Numbered from the stretch's first letter, positions 1-5,586 are shown. The stretch is 6,804 nucleotides of DNA from CANHBY01 sp031376995 (GCA_031376995.1 JANMEO010000251.1:1-6804), one strand, 5' to 3'. The notes: generated from the sequence alone by a model not told the origin. Program-made: numbers and translations.

Positions 1-1185
1 ATCAACCTGTCCAAACTCGCCGTTGATGTCTTCCATTTCAAACACCTGGTCATAGGGCACCTCGGCTTCCGCCAAGAGAACGTTCATGTGCCCAGGCATG
101 CGCCCAGCCACCGGGTGGATGGCGTATTTGACGCTGATGCCGCGCTCGGTGAGCTTGGCCGCCAGCTCTTTGACAGCATGCTGCGCGCGCGCCACAGCCA
201 GCCCATAGCCGGGCACAATCACCACCGTCTCGGCATTGCCCAGCACAAAGGCGGCATCATCGGCACTGCCGCTTTTGACCGTGCGTTGCACGCCTTGGCT
301 GGCCGTTGGGCTGACCGTGTCGCCGCCAAAGCCGCCCAAGATCACGTTGAAAAATGAGCGGTTCATGGCTTTGCACATGATGTAGCTCAAAATGGCGCCC
401 GACGACCCAACCAGGCTGCCTGCGATGATCAGCATTGGGTTGTTCAATGAAAACCCAATGCCTGCCGCCGCCCAACCCGAATAGCTGTTGAGCATCGAAA
501 CCACCACCGGCATGTCGGCCCCACCAATGGGGATGATGATCAACACGCCCAACACAAACGACAGCGCCAGCAAAGCCAAAAATGCAGGCCAGTGGCCGGT
601 CATCATGAAGAAAACCCCCAGACCGAGCGTCGACAAGCCCAGCACCAGGTTCAACAGATGCTGGCCTTTGAATTGCACCGGCGCACCCTGAAACAAGCGA
701 AACTTGTATTTGCCTGACAGCTTGCCAAACGCAATGACCGAGCCGCTGAAGGTGATGGCCCCAATCGCCGCGCCTAAAAATAACTCAAGCCGGTTGCCGG
801 TCGGAATGGTCAGCGGTGTGGGGGCGATGCCAAACGCTTGCGGTTCGAGCACCGCAGCCACGGCAATGAACACGGCAGCCAACCCAATCATGCTGTGCAT
901 GAACGCCACCAATTCGGGCATCTTGGTCATCTCAACCCGCTGTGCCATCACCGCGCCAGCGCTTCCCCCCACCAGCAAGGCCATCAACACATAAGACAAG
1001 CCCTGCATCGATTCACCGGCCAGTTGATAAATCAGGGCCGCAGTGGTCAGCACGGCCAGACCCATGCCCACCATGCCAAATAGGTTGCCACGAATGGAGG
1101 TGGTGGGATGGCTGAGCCCTTTGAGGGCCTGGATAAAACACACGCTGGCCGCAAGGTAGAGCAAGGTGACAACGTCGAGACTCAT
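1..1185 (-). CDS. pntB: NAD(P) transhydrogenase subunit beta (PntB), C-terminus beyond window
   Basis: This is the membrane beta subunit of the proton-translocating transhydrogenase, which carries part of the proton channel (domain II) and the NADP(H)-binding domain III at the inner membrane. The frame is open for 395 codons from ATG at 1185 to the window edge; the family is about 460 residues, so roughly the last 70 are missing. It starts MSLDVVTLLYLAAS, in register with the E. coli N-terminus. Hydrophobic helices fill residues 1 to about 260. MPELVAFMHS places the conserved channel histidine (His91 in E. coli) at His97. KAMNRSFFNVILGGFGGD marks the exit from the membrane domain. Domain III shows the nucleotide loop PGYGLAVARAQ (325-335) and HPVAGRMPGHMNV (357-369), followed by EMEDINGEFGQVD at the edge. 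The ribosome site is modest (GGAA). It is the last visible gene of the pnt operon, 113 nt after pntAB. Identity is near certain. Confidence 0.97.
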   Translation of the reverse strand, partial: MSLDVVTLLYLAASVCFIQALKGLSHPTTSIRGNLFGMVGMGLAVLTTAALIYQLAGESMQGLSYVLMALLVGGSAGAVMAQRVEMTKMPELVAFMHSMIGLAAVFIAVAAVLEPQAFGIAPTPLTIPTGNRLELFLGAAIGAITFSGSVIAFGKLSGKYKFRLFQGAPVQFKGQHLLNLVLGLSTLGLGVFFMMTGHWPAFLALLALSFVLGVLIIIPIGGADMPVVVSMLNSYSGWAAAGIGFSLNNPMLIIAGSLVGSSGAILSYIMCKAMNRSFFNVILGGFGGDTVSPTASQGVQRTVKSGSADDAAFVLGNAETVVIVPGYGLAVARAQHAVKELAAKLTERGISVKYAIHPVAGRMPGHMNVLLAEAEVPYDQVFEMEDINGEFGQVD

Positions 1186-1298
1186 GAATGGGATTCCGGC
1201 AAAAAGGGGGGATCGGTGGCCAACACAGGGCAGGGCGTCAATGATGGACAGGGCAGCGTTCGCTGACTGACCTGCCTGTTTTCAGCGGCTGACTCTGT

Positions 1299-1604
1299 TC
1301 AAAGCTTGGCCGCTTTCTTGTCTTTCTTCTTGAACATCTCGAGCATGCGCCGAGTCACCAAGAAGCCACCCACGACGTTCACTGCGGCCAAAACAACGGC
1401 CAAAACGCCCATCACCTTGCCCGTTGGCGTGACAGTCAGCGCCGCAGCCAGCATCGCCCCCACAATCACGATGGCTGAAATGGCGTTGGTCACCGCCATC
1501 AAGGGGGTGTGCAGTGCAGGGGTGACGGTCCACACCACGTGGTAACCCACATAGATGGCCAGCACGAAAATGATCAGGTTGATGACGGTAGGCGATATGG
1601 CCAT
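1299..1604 (-). CDS. pntAB: NAD(P) transhydrogenase alpha subunit part 2, membrane segment (PntAB)
   Basis: This 101-residue membrane protein equals the C-terminal part of the fused E. coli PntA. It supplies alpha-subunit transmembrane helices of domain II, which packs against PntB to form the proton path. Three hydrophobic stretches are visible at about 8-28, 37-57 and 63-83. Between and after them lie the family motifs HTPLMAVTNAIS (32-43) and VTRRMLEMFKKK (83-94), then a lysine-rich tail. The start at 1604 is chosen because AAGGA sits 7 nt upstream and MAISPTVINL matches the short PntAB form. A longer in-frame reading begins at 1736 but would overlap panD and lacks homology. The split alpha gene matches the three-subunit type of Rhodospirillum rubrum, not the two-subunit enterobacterial type. 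It lies 49 nt after panD. Confidence 0.95.
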   Translation of the reverse strand: MAISPTVINLIIFVLAIYVGYHVVWTVTPALHTPLMAVTNAISAIVIVGAMLAAALTVTPTGKVMGVLAVVLAAVNVVGGFLVTRRMLEMFKKKDKKAAKL

Positions 1605-1653
1605 ATAACAATCCTTGAAATGATAAAAATGTTGGCAGGCGGCTTGGGGCAAA

Positions 1654-2040
1654 TCAACGAAACTGCCTGACCTCTTTGACCCGGTTGCGCTCATCGAGCA
1701 ACACCACCGTGGGTTGGTAGCCCTCGATTTGCTCATCGCTCATGGGGCCATAGGTGCAAATGATCAGCAGGTCGCCAACCTGCGCCCGGCGCGCTGCTGC
1801 GCCATTGAGCGAAATCGCCCCAGAGTTGGGGGCGGCAGCGATGGCATAGGTTGAAAAGCGCTCGCCATTGTTGATGTTGTAGAGCTCAATGCGCTCAAAC
1901 TCTTTAATGCCAGCCACCTCAAGCAGCTGGGTGTCAATGCCGCACGAACCCTCGTAGTGCAGATCGGCTTCGGTGACAGTGGCTCGGTGGAGCTTCGAGC
2001 GAAGCATCACGCGAGTTGGCGGTAAAGGCAGCGTGTTCAT
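1654..2040 (-). CDS. panD: Aspartate 1-decarboxylase (PanD)
   Basis: PanD is a pyruvoyl enzyme that decarboxylates L-aspartate to beta-alanine in the cytoplasm, feeding pantothenate and CoA synthesis. It is made as a proenzyme that self-cleaves at Gly-Ser. Here YEGSC gives cleavage between Gly31 and Ser32 (E. coli 24/25). Other active-site positions fit with a constant offset of 7: Lys16, Arg61, Thr64 and Tyr65 (RFSTYAI) and Asn79 (NGAAA). The length of 128 residues is normal. The annotated ATG leaves a 4-nt gap after pntAA and has only a weak GAAG-type ribosome site inside the end of pntAA, so translational coupling is likely. An internal ATG (residue 12) fits the usual N-terminus better but has no ribosome site, and the E. 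coli protein itself begins 4 residues before that Met, so I keep the first ATG. Its position between pntAA and pntAB is unusual. Confidence 0.95.
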   Translation of the reverse strand: MNTLPLPPTRVMLRSKLHRATVTEADLHYEGSCGIDTQLLEVAGIKEFERIELYNINNGERFSTYAIAAAPNSGAISLNGAAARRAQVGDLLIICTYGPMSDEQIEGYQPTVVLLDERNRVKEVRQFR

Positions 2041-2044
2041 GACG

Positions 2045-3160
2045 TTACGACTTCTTCACTTCGCCATGCTGGGTCACCAAGCAGGCCATCACGATGTCAT
2101 CGTCTGCAGGGATGTGCAGCGCGCCTTCTTTGGTGAGAATGAGTTTCAAAAAATCAAACACGTTGCGGGCATACAGGGCCGAGGCATCGGCCGCCACCAT
2201 GCCAGGCAAATTGGTCTCACCCACCAGGGTCACACCGTGCTTGACGACCGTGCGCCCTGGCTCAGTGAGTGGGCAATTGCCCCCCGCTGGCGCTGCCAAG
2301 TCGACCACCACTGAGCCGGCTTTCATCGCTTGAACCATCTCAGGCGTCACCAACACCGGCGCCGCGCGCCCCGGAATCAACGCCGTGGTGATCACCACAT
2401 CGGCTTGTGCCACACGTTTGGCCACCTCCATGCGTTGGCGTGCCAGCCAGCTCTCAGGCATCGGGCGGGCATAGCCGCCAACGCCCTCGGCCGCTTGTTT
2501 TTCTTCGGCGGTTTCAAAGGGGACGTCGATGAACTTTGCGCCCAACGACTCGACTTGCTCTTTGACACTGGGGCGCACGTCGCTGGCCTCAATCACGGCG
2601 CCCAAGCGCTTGGCGGTGGCTATGGCCTGCAGCCCGGCCACCCCCACCCCCAGCACGACCACACGGGCCGCCTTCACGGTGCCAGCGGCGGTCATCAACA
2701 TCGGGAAAAATCGCTGGTAATGGTGAGCCGCCAGCATCACCGCTTTATAGCCCGCAATATTGGCCTGACTCGACAGCACATCCATGCTTTGGGCGCGGGT
2801 GGTTCGGGGCGCAGCTTCTAGGGCAAAGCCGGTCACGTGGCTTTGGGCCAGGGCTTGCAGCCCCGCACGGTCAAAAGGGTTCAGCATGCCGACCAGCACA
2901 CTGTCGCGGGTGTACAGCGCCAACTCAGTGAGGCTCGGGGCTCGAACCTTCAGCACCAAAGTGCAACCGCACGCAGCGCTGGCGTCAGTGATTTCAGCAC
3001 CTGCAGCCTGGTAAGCGGCATCGGTCACGCTGGCGGCCACGCCAGCCCCGGCCTGTACGCGCAGGGTGTGCCCCAGTGCCACCAGTTTTTTGACCGTCTC
3101 GGGCGTGGCGGCCACACGGCTCTCGCCCGGGGCAGTTTCCAACGGGACGCCGATCAACAT
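2045..3160 (-). CDS. pntAA: NAD(P) transhydrogenase alpha subunit part 1, NAD(H)-binding (PntAA)
   Basis: This 371-residue soluble domain I binds NAD(H) on the cytoplasmic face and exchanges hydride with the NADP(H) domain of PntB. It belongs to the alanine dehydrogenase/PNT family. The N-terminal lobe opens MLIGVPLETAPGESRVAATP. The conserved loop PRTTRAQSMDVLSSQANIAG spans 119-138, with Arg122 and Gln124. The Rossmann fold carries GVGVAG (171-176), ending in Asp194 for the adenosine ribose. TTALIPGRAAP (258-268) and VDLAAPAGGNC (286-296) are further family signatures. The protein stops after HGEVKKS, before any membrane helix, as expected for the split alpha type. The start is secure: AGGAG lies 6 nt upstream of ATG. 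It is the first gene of the operon and is divergent from mnmA. Confidence 0.97.
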   Translation of the reverse strand: MLIGVPLETAPGESRVAATPETVKKLVALGHTLRVQAGAGVAASVTDAAYQAAGAEITDASAACGCTLVLKVRAPSLTELALYTRDSVLVGMLNPFDRAGLQALAQSHVTGFALEAAPRTTRAQSMDVLSSQANIAGYKAVMLAAHHYQRFFPMLMTAAGTVKAARVVVLGVGVAGLQAIATAKRLGAVIEASDVRPSVKEQVESLGAKFIDVPFETAEEKQAAEGVGGYARPMPESWLARQRMEVAKRVAQADVVITTALIPGRAAPVLVTPEMVQAMKAGSVVVDLAAPAGGNCPLTEPGRTVVKHGVTLVGETNLPGMVAADASALYARNVFDFLKLILTKEGALHIPADDDIVMACLVTQHGEVKKS

Positions 3161-3166
3161 GAGGAT

Positions 3167-3171
3167 CTCCT
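3167..3171 (-). promoter_or_regulatory. Ribosome binding site of pntAA
   Basis: On the minus strand AGGAG lies 6 nt before the pntAA ATG. It is the strongest Shine-Dalgarno match in the operon and fixes the start. The downstream genes panD and pntB have clearly weaker sites. Confidence 0.8.
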
Positions 3172-3268
3172 GAATGCAAATGCAAAGCCGAGACTTTAAG
3201 CGATTCGAAGCGATCCAAACTGAAGGCTGTAGAGGTTGAGGGGGAGAAGCCGAATAAAATAAGGGGCC
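3172..3268. promoter_or_regulatory. Divergent promoter region between the pnt operon and mnmA
   Basis: This is the control region for two divergent transcripts. On the plus strand TAAAAT at 3255-3260 is a good -10 box, one mismatch from consensus; no convincing -35 lies at 16-18 nt, and TTGAGG at 3236 is too close. On the minus strand no clear sigma70 promoter stands out. Two short tandem repeats are visible: AAGCGAT at 3198-3204 and 3208-3214 (10-bp period, one helical turn), and TGCAAA at 3175-3180 and 3181-3186. Their role is unknown. Divergence of two housekeeping genes makes promoters here certain in principle; the exact boxes are not. Confidence 0.4.
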
Positions 3269-3358
3269 ATGACTGCCCGCTGGACCCCCTCTTTGACTGC
3301 CGCTGACTTCGTTTCTCAGTTTGTAGCTGAGCGCTTGGCATGGGCCGTAGCAGCATGA
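3269..3358 (+). CDS. Short upstream open frame overlapping the mnmA start (leader peptide or gene relic)
   Basis: A 29-codon frame starts at ATG 3269 after AAGGGG and begins MTARWTPSLTAADFV. Its TGA (3356-3358) overlaps the likely mnmA ATG (3355-3357) as ATGA, the classic layout for translational coupling. mnmA itself has no visible ribosome site, which fits re-initiation. Many Burkholderiales carry a NUDIX hydrolase gene directly before mnmA whose N-terminus reads like RWKPxVTVAA. The RW-P-S-(L)T-A pattern here resembles that from memory, so this could be the remnant of such a gene after an internal in-frame deletion, or a regulatory leader, or chance. Expression is not shown by the sequence. 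Confidence 0.35.
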   Translation: MTARWTPSLTAADFVSQFVAERLAWAVAA

Positions 3359-4470
3359 GTATTCACCAGCGCGTGGTGGTGGGTCTGAGCGGGGGGGTTG
3401 ACTCGGCGGTGAGCGCCTACCTGCTTAAAAAAGCGGGTCATGAGGTGATTGGCATCTTCATGAAAAACTGGGAGGGCGATGACGACAGTGAGTATTGTCC
3501 CGCCAACATTGATTTTGTAGACGCTGCCGCAGTGGCCGATCTGATCGGGATTGAGATCGAGCATGTCAACTTTGCCAGCGACTACAAAGACCGGGTTTTT
3601 GCCGAGTTTTTGCGCGAGTACAAGGCCGGCCGCACACCCAATCCTGACGTGTTGTGCAATGCCGAAATCAAGTTCAAAGCGTTTCTCGACCACGCTTTGC
3701 AATTGGGCGCTGAGCACATTGCCACAGGCCACTATGCCCGTGTGCGCGAGCGCTTGGGGCGCTTTGAGCTGCTCAAAGGCGTTGACCCCTTGAAAGATCA
3801 GAGCTATTTTCTCCATCGCCTGACCCAAGCGCAGCTTGCCAAGACTTGGTTTCCGCTGGGCGCGTTGCACAAGAGCGAGGTGCGACGCATGGCGCTGGAT
3901 ATTGGGCTACCCAACGCCACCAAAAAAGACAGCACGGGGATTTGTTTCATTGGCGAGCGGCCCTTTCGAGAATTCTTAAATCGCTATTTGGCTCATACCC
4001 CGGGCCCCATCCTCGACGACCGCGGCCGCCACCTGGGTGAGCACGTGGGCTTGAGCTTCTACACACTGGGGCAGCGCAAAGGCTTGGGCATTGGCGGCGT
4101 CAAAGACCCTCATCAGCGCGGCTCGAACGACCACGCACCCTGGTTTGTGGCGCGCAAAGACATGACACACAACACGCTTTACGTGGTTCAGGGCCACGAT
4201 CACCCTTGGCTGCTGTCGCCCACCCTGAGCGCCACCGATCCACACTGGGTGGCAGGCCAAACGCCCAGCGCGGGCGCCTACACCGCAAAAACCCGCTATC
4301 GCCAAGTCGACGCTCCCTGCACGCTGGATGGCTCGCTCAGCCACGCAACGTTTGAGTTGCACTTTCAACAACCTCAGTGGTCCGTCACGCCGGGCCAGTA
4401 TGCTGTTTTGTATGACGGCGAAATCTGCCTCGGGGGGGGGATGATCGATGAGCGCAGCTCATCGTCTTAA
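3355..4470 (+). CDS. mnmA: tRNA-specific 2-thiouridylase (MnmA)
   Basis: MnmA activates U34 of the Lys, Glu and Gln tRNAs with ATP and inserts sulfur delivered as a persulfide, giving 2-thiouridine. It acts in the cytoplasm. From the ATG at 3355 it is 371 residues, the usual length. The N-terminal PP-loop ATPase shows SGGVDS at 12-17. FMKNWEGDD follows. AGRTPNPDVLCN holds Asp98 and catalytic Cys101. DSTGICFIGERPFREFL holds the second catalytic Cys197. FYTLGQRKGLGIGG (235-248) and the C-terminal beta-barrel ending GEICLGGGMIDE complete the family pattern. An in-frame ATG at 3340 would add five residues; I prefer 3355 because it aligns with E. coli MnmA and overlaps the upstream stop as ATGA. 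Neither start has a clear ribosome site. A run of nine G lies near the 3' end. Confidence 0.96.
   Translation: MSIHQRVVVGLSGGVDSAVSAYLLKKAGHEVIGIFMKNWEGDDDSEYCPANIDFVDAAAVADLIGIEIEHVNFASDYKDRVFAEFLREYKAGRTPNPDVLCNAEIKFKAFLDHALQLGAEHIATGHYARVRERLGRFELLKGVDPLKDQSYFLHRLTQAQLAKTWFPLGALHKSEVRRMALDIGLPNATKKDSTGICFIGERPFREFLNRYLAHTPGPILDDRGRHLGEHVGLSFYTLGQRKGLGIGGVKDPHQRGSNDHAPWFVARKDMTHNTLYVVQGHDHPWLLSPTLSATDPHWVAGQTPSAGAYTAKTRYRQVDAPCTLDGSLSHATFELHFQQPQWSVTPGQYAVLYDGEICLGGGMIDERSSSS
4446..4464 (+). terminator. Candidate hairpin at the end of mnmA
   Basis: CGATGAGC and GCTCATCG form a perfect 8-bp stem with a GCA loop, lying in the last codons of mnmA and ending 6 nt before the end of the stop codon. 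The following TCTTAATTCC is only weakly T-rich, so it is at best a poor intrinsic terminator. It could also be a 3'-end stabilising hairpin. Confidence 0.3.
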
Positions 4471-4897
4471 TTCCATTTCAAAGCATACGCCCCTTCCAGC
4501 TTTCTCGTTTCAAAGCCTCAACACCGGTCAATGCTCAGCCTCTTGCATTAGATGCACCACCAACGCCCAAAAGCTTGGCTCGAATCAGCACACAAGCCGA
4601 TTTGAGCGATAGGCCCAATCGTCCTGCGCCGCGCCGGGGGGCGTCAAAATTCAGCTCGTGCCAAGGTATCAACTCAACCAAATGAGCGCCCCAGATCGCC
4701 AGTATTGCGAATTTCGTCTGCTGCTCTCGGGCACCCTTTGTGACCGTTGCGACTTCATCCGCACAACATGCAGTTTTCTCTCGACCGATTGGCGGAGCAC
4801 ACTCATCCCATGATCTGCGCTGAACAACGCGTGTTGACTGCGCAGCCTGAAATGAGGGCGGGAATATTCTATTGATGACCATGCTGCATGAAAAAGC
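4471..4897. other. Gene-poor stretch, nothing recognised
   Basis: No open frame here resembles a known protein. The base composition looks less GC-rich than the flanking genes. A minus-strand frame runs open from about 5044 down to 4535, and its last part is not recognisable. Its upper part is simply the antisense of the antitoxin relic. A 43-codon plus frame at 4682 is also unrecognised. I see no RNA gene and no strong terminator. The stretch is probably spacer or old decayed sequence between mnmA and the toxin-antitoxin relic. Confidence 0.5.
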
Positions 4898-4925
4898 TTG
4901 CACATGGGTATCAATTGAGTAAATT
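4898..4925 (+). promoter_or_regulatory. Possible promoter of the antitoxin relic
   Basis: TTGCAC (4898-4903) and TAAATT (4920-4925) are spaced 16 nt apart and could serve as weak -35 and -10 boxes. Both overlap or flank the perfect palindrome at 4902-4936, so a repressor bound there would block the promoter. This is the layout expected of an autoregulated toxin-antitoxin operon. The box matches are weak and the call rests mostly on position. Confidence 0.3.
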
Positions 4926-4936
4926 GATACCCATGT
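4902..4936. promoter_or_regulatory. Perfect 15-bp inverted repeat, likely antitoxin operator
   Basis: ACATGGGTATCAATT (4902-4916) and AATTGATACCCATGT (4922-4936) are exact reverse complements around GAGTA. The site ends 25 nt before the antitoxin ATG. FitA-type ribbon-helix-helix antitoxins repress their own operon by binding inverted repeats; the gonococcal FitA site as I recall it is TGCTATCA and TGATAGCA with a 12-14 nt gap. Here GTATCA and TGATAC are separated by 11 nt, a close analogue. The right arm runs into five T residues, so as RNA it would also look like an intrinsic terminator. I favour operator because of its place and the half-site resemblance. Confidence 0.6.
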
Positions 4937-4961
4937 TTTTGTTGGCCTGGAAAAACACCCA

Positions 4962-5164
4962 ATGGCGAACGTGAATGTAAGAAACCTTCCCGATGAGGTG
5001 CATCGTGCCATTCGAGTCCAAGCCGCCAGGCACGCGCGCAGCAACGAGGCCTGAGGGCCGCGTGAAACTGGGCTCGTTCTTGGCCGCTATCTTCCGCGAG
5101 GTTGGCGGTCTGATCGATGAAGAACACGCCCTGGTTGAGAGTGCGCGCATGAAGTCTTCGGCCC
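4962..5164 (+). pseudogene. Broken FitA/VapB-like ribbon-helix-helix antitoxin
   Basis: The ATG at 4962 opens MANVNVRNLPDEVHRAIRVQ and continues to SNEA, the standard N-terminus of FitA-like antitoxins, then hits TGA at 5052. The family's next residues (EIRAILEEAV-like) are absent. The following part, RPEGRVKLGSFLAAIFREVG and DEEHALVESAR, is found in the +1 frame from 5047. A deletion of about ten codons that also shifted the frame explains this, and AGGCC at the junction suggests recombination between short repeats. A 30-residue product would contain the beta-strand and first helix but not the full DNA-binding fold, so it is probably inactive. In an intact locus this protein neutralises the PIN toxin and represses the operon. 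The boundary with the toxin relic is approximate. Confidence 0.85.
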
Positions 5165-5488
5165 GTGCGGCGTGCGGGTATCGCGCTCATGCCTCTGCCG
5201 GAAAGCGCCTGCTGCCGATGTTTGCCAATCGGGTGCTGTCATTCGATATGGCTTGCACGAAGGCATATACCCATCTTCAGTTCCGATGGGTATATGCCAG
5301 CGCTGCTGGCTAAGTACCGAGCTGCCGGCTTGGCCATCGAAACAGCCGATGCCTTCATTGCGGCCGTCACCCTCGCCAACGAATTCACTGTCGCCACCCG
5401 CGACCCCAGCCCTTTTCAAGCTGCCGGCCTGAACGTCATCAATCCATGGGAGGGGTATCAGACGCAGCGGAACAGTCAACCGGGTTAA
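5165..5488 (+). pseudogene. Remnant of a FitB/VapC-like PIN-domain toxin
   Basis: PIN toxins are Mg-dependent ribonucleases with four acidic residues. Only the C-terminal half survives. RRAGIALMP lies in one frame (5165). GKRLLPMFANRVLSFDMACT follows in the other frame (about 5200-5258). LLAKYRAAGLAIETADAFIA then returns to the first frame, followed by AVTLANEFTVATRDPSPFQA, AGLNVINPW and a stop at 5488. The ETADAFIAA and VATRD motifs hold the later acidic residues. The N-terminal strand with the first Asp (DTNV-type) and the first Glu helix are missing, apparently lost in a deletion that joined antitoxin C-terminus to mid-toxin. About ten residues also look missing between GKR and LLPMF. A 107-codon frame from GTG 5165 may be auto-annotated as a toxin, but its middle is out of frame. 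Catalytic activity is very unlikely. Confidence 0.85.
5262..5298. repeat. Perfect 14-bp inverted repeat inside the toxin relic
   Basis: GGCATATACCCATC (5262-5275) and GATGGGTATATGCC (5285-5298) pair exactly around a 9-nt loop, TTCAGTTCC. The repeat sits exactly where the toxin reading frame is disrupted after DMACTKAY. Its octamer ATGGGTAT is the same as in both arms of the operator-like palindrome at 4902-4936. No T-run follows, so it is not a standard terminator. It may be a small insertion or a template-switch product. Confidence 0.75.
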
Positions 5489-5586
5489 GAGGCCAACCCA
5501 GCATCTTCAGTTTCGAGGGGGATAGAGCAAACGCATTTGATGCCGGATCACATTCTCTCTAACAACTCCTCAAATTGAATTTGGTT

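Noticed and set aside
1306..1545. Plus-strand open frame over pntAB
   Set aside because: It is the antisense shadow of pntAB, low in complexity (Thr/Ala/Pro), and has no family motifs.
1595..1606. 12-bp palindrome ATATGGCCATAT covering the pntAB start codon
   Set aside because: A loopless 12-bp palindrome is expected about once or twice by chance in a window this size.
2330..2821. 163-codon plus-strand frame over pntAA, His/Gly/Arg rich
   Set aside because: Composition is typical of the antisense of a GC-rich gene; pntAA on the other strand has full motif support.
3316..3870. 184-codon minus-strand frame over mnmA
   Set aside because: It is the antisense of a strongly supported gene and has no recognisable domain.
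4922..4940. Intrinsic terminator at the 4902-4936 palindrome plus T5
   Set aside because: It would fit mechanically, but the stem is AT-rich toward the loop and the site lies just upstream of the antitoxin start with FitA-like half-sites, so operator is the better reading.
4535..5044. 169-codon minus-strand open frame as a real gene
   Set aside because: Its N-terminal third is the exact antisense of the antitoxin relic and operator, and no ribosome site or domain was seen. The lower part is kept only as a low-interest observation.
5165..5488. Intact 107-residue VapC toxin starting at GTG
   Set aside because: The stretch between RRAGIALMP and LLAKYRAAG is out of frame relative to the family, and the N-terminal catalytic residues are missing.
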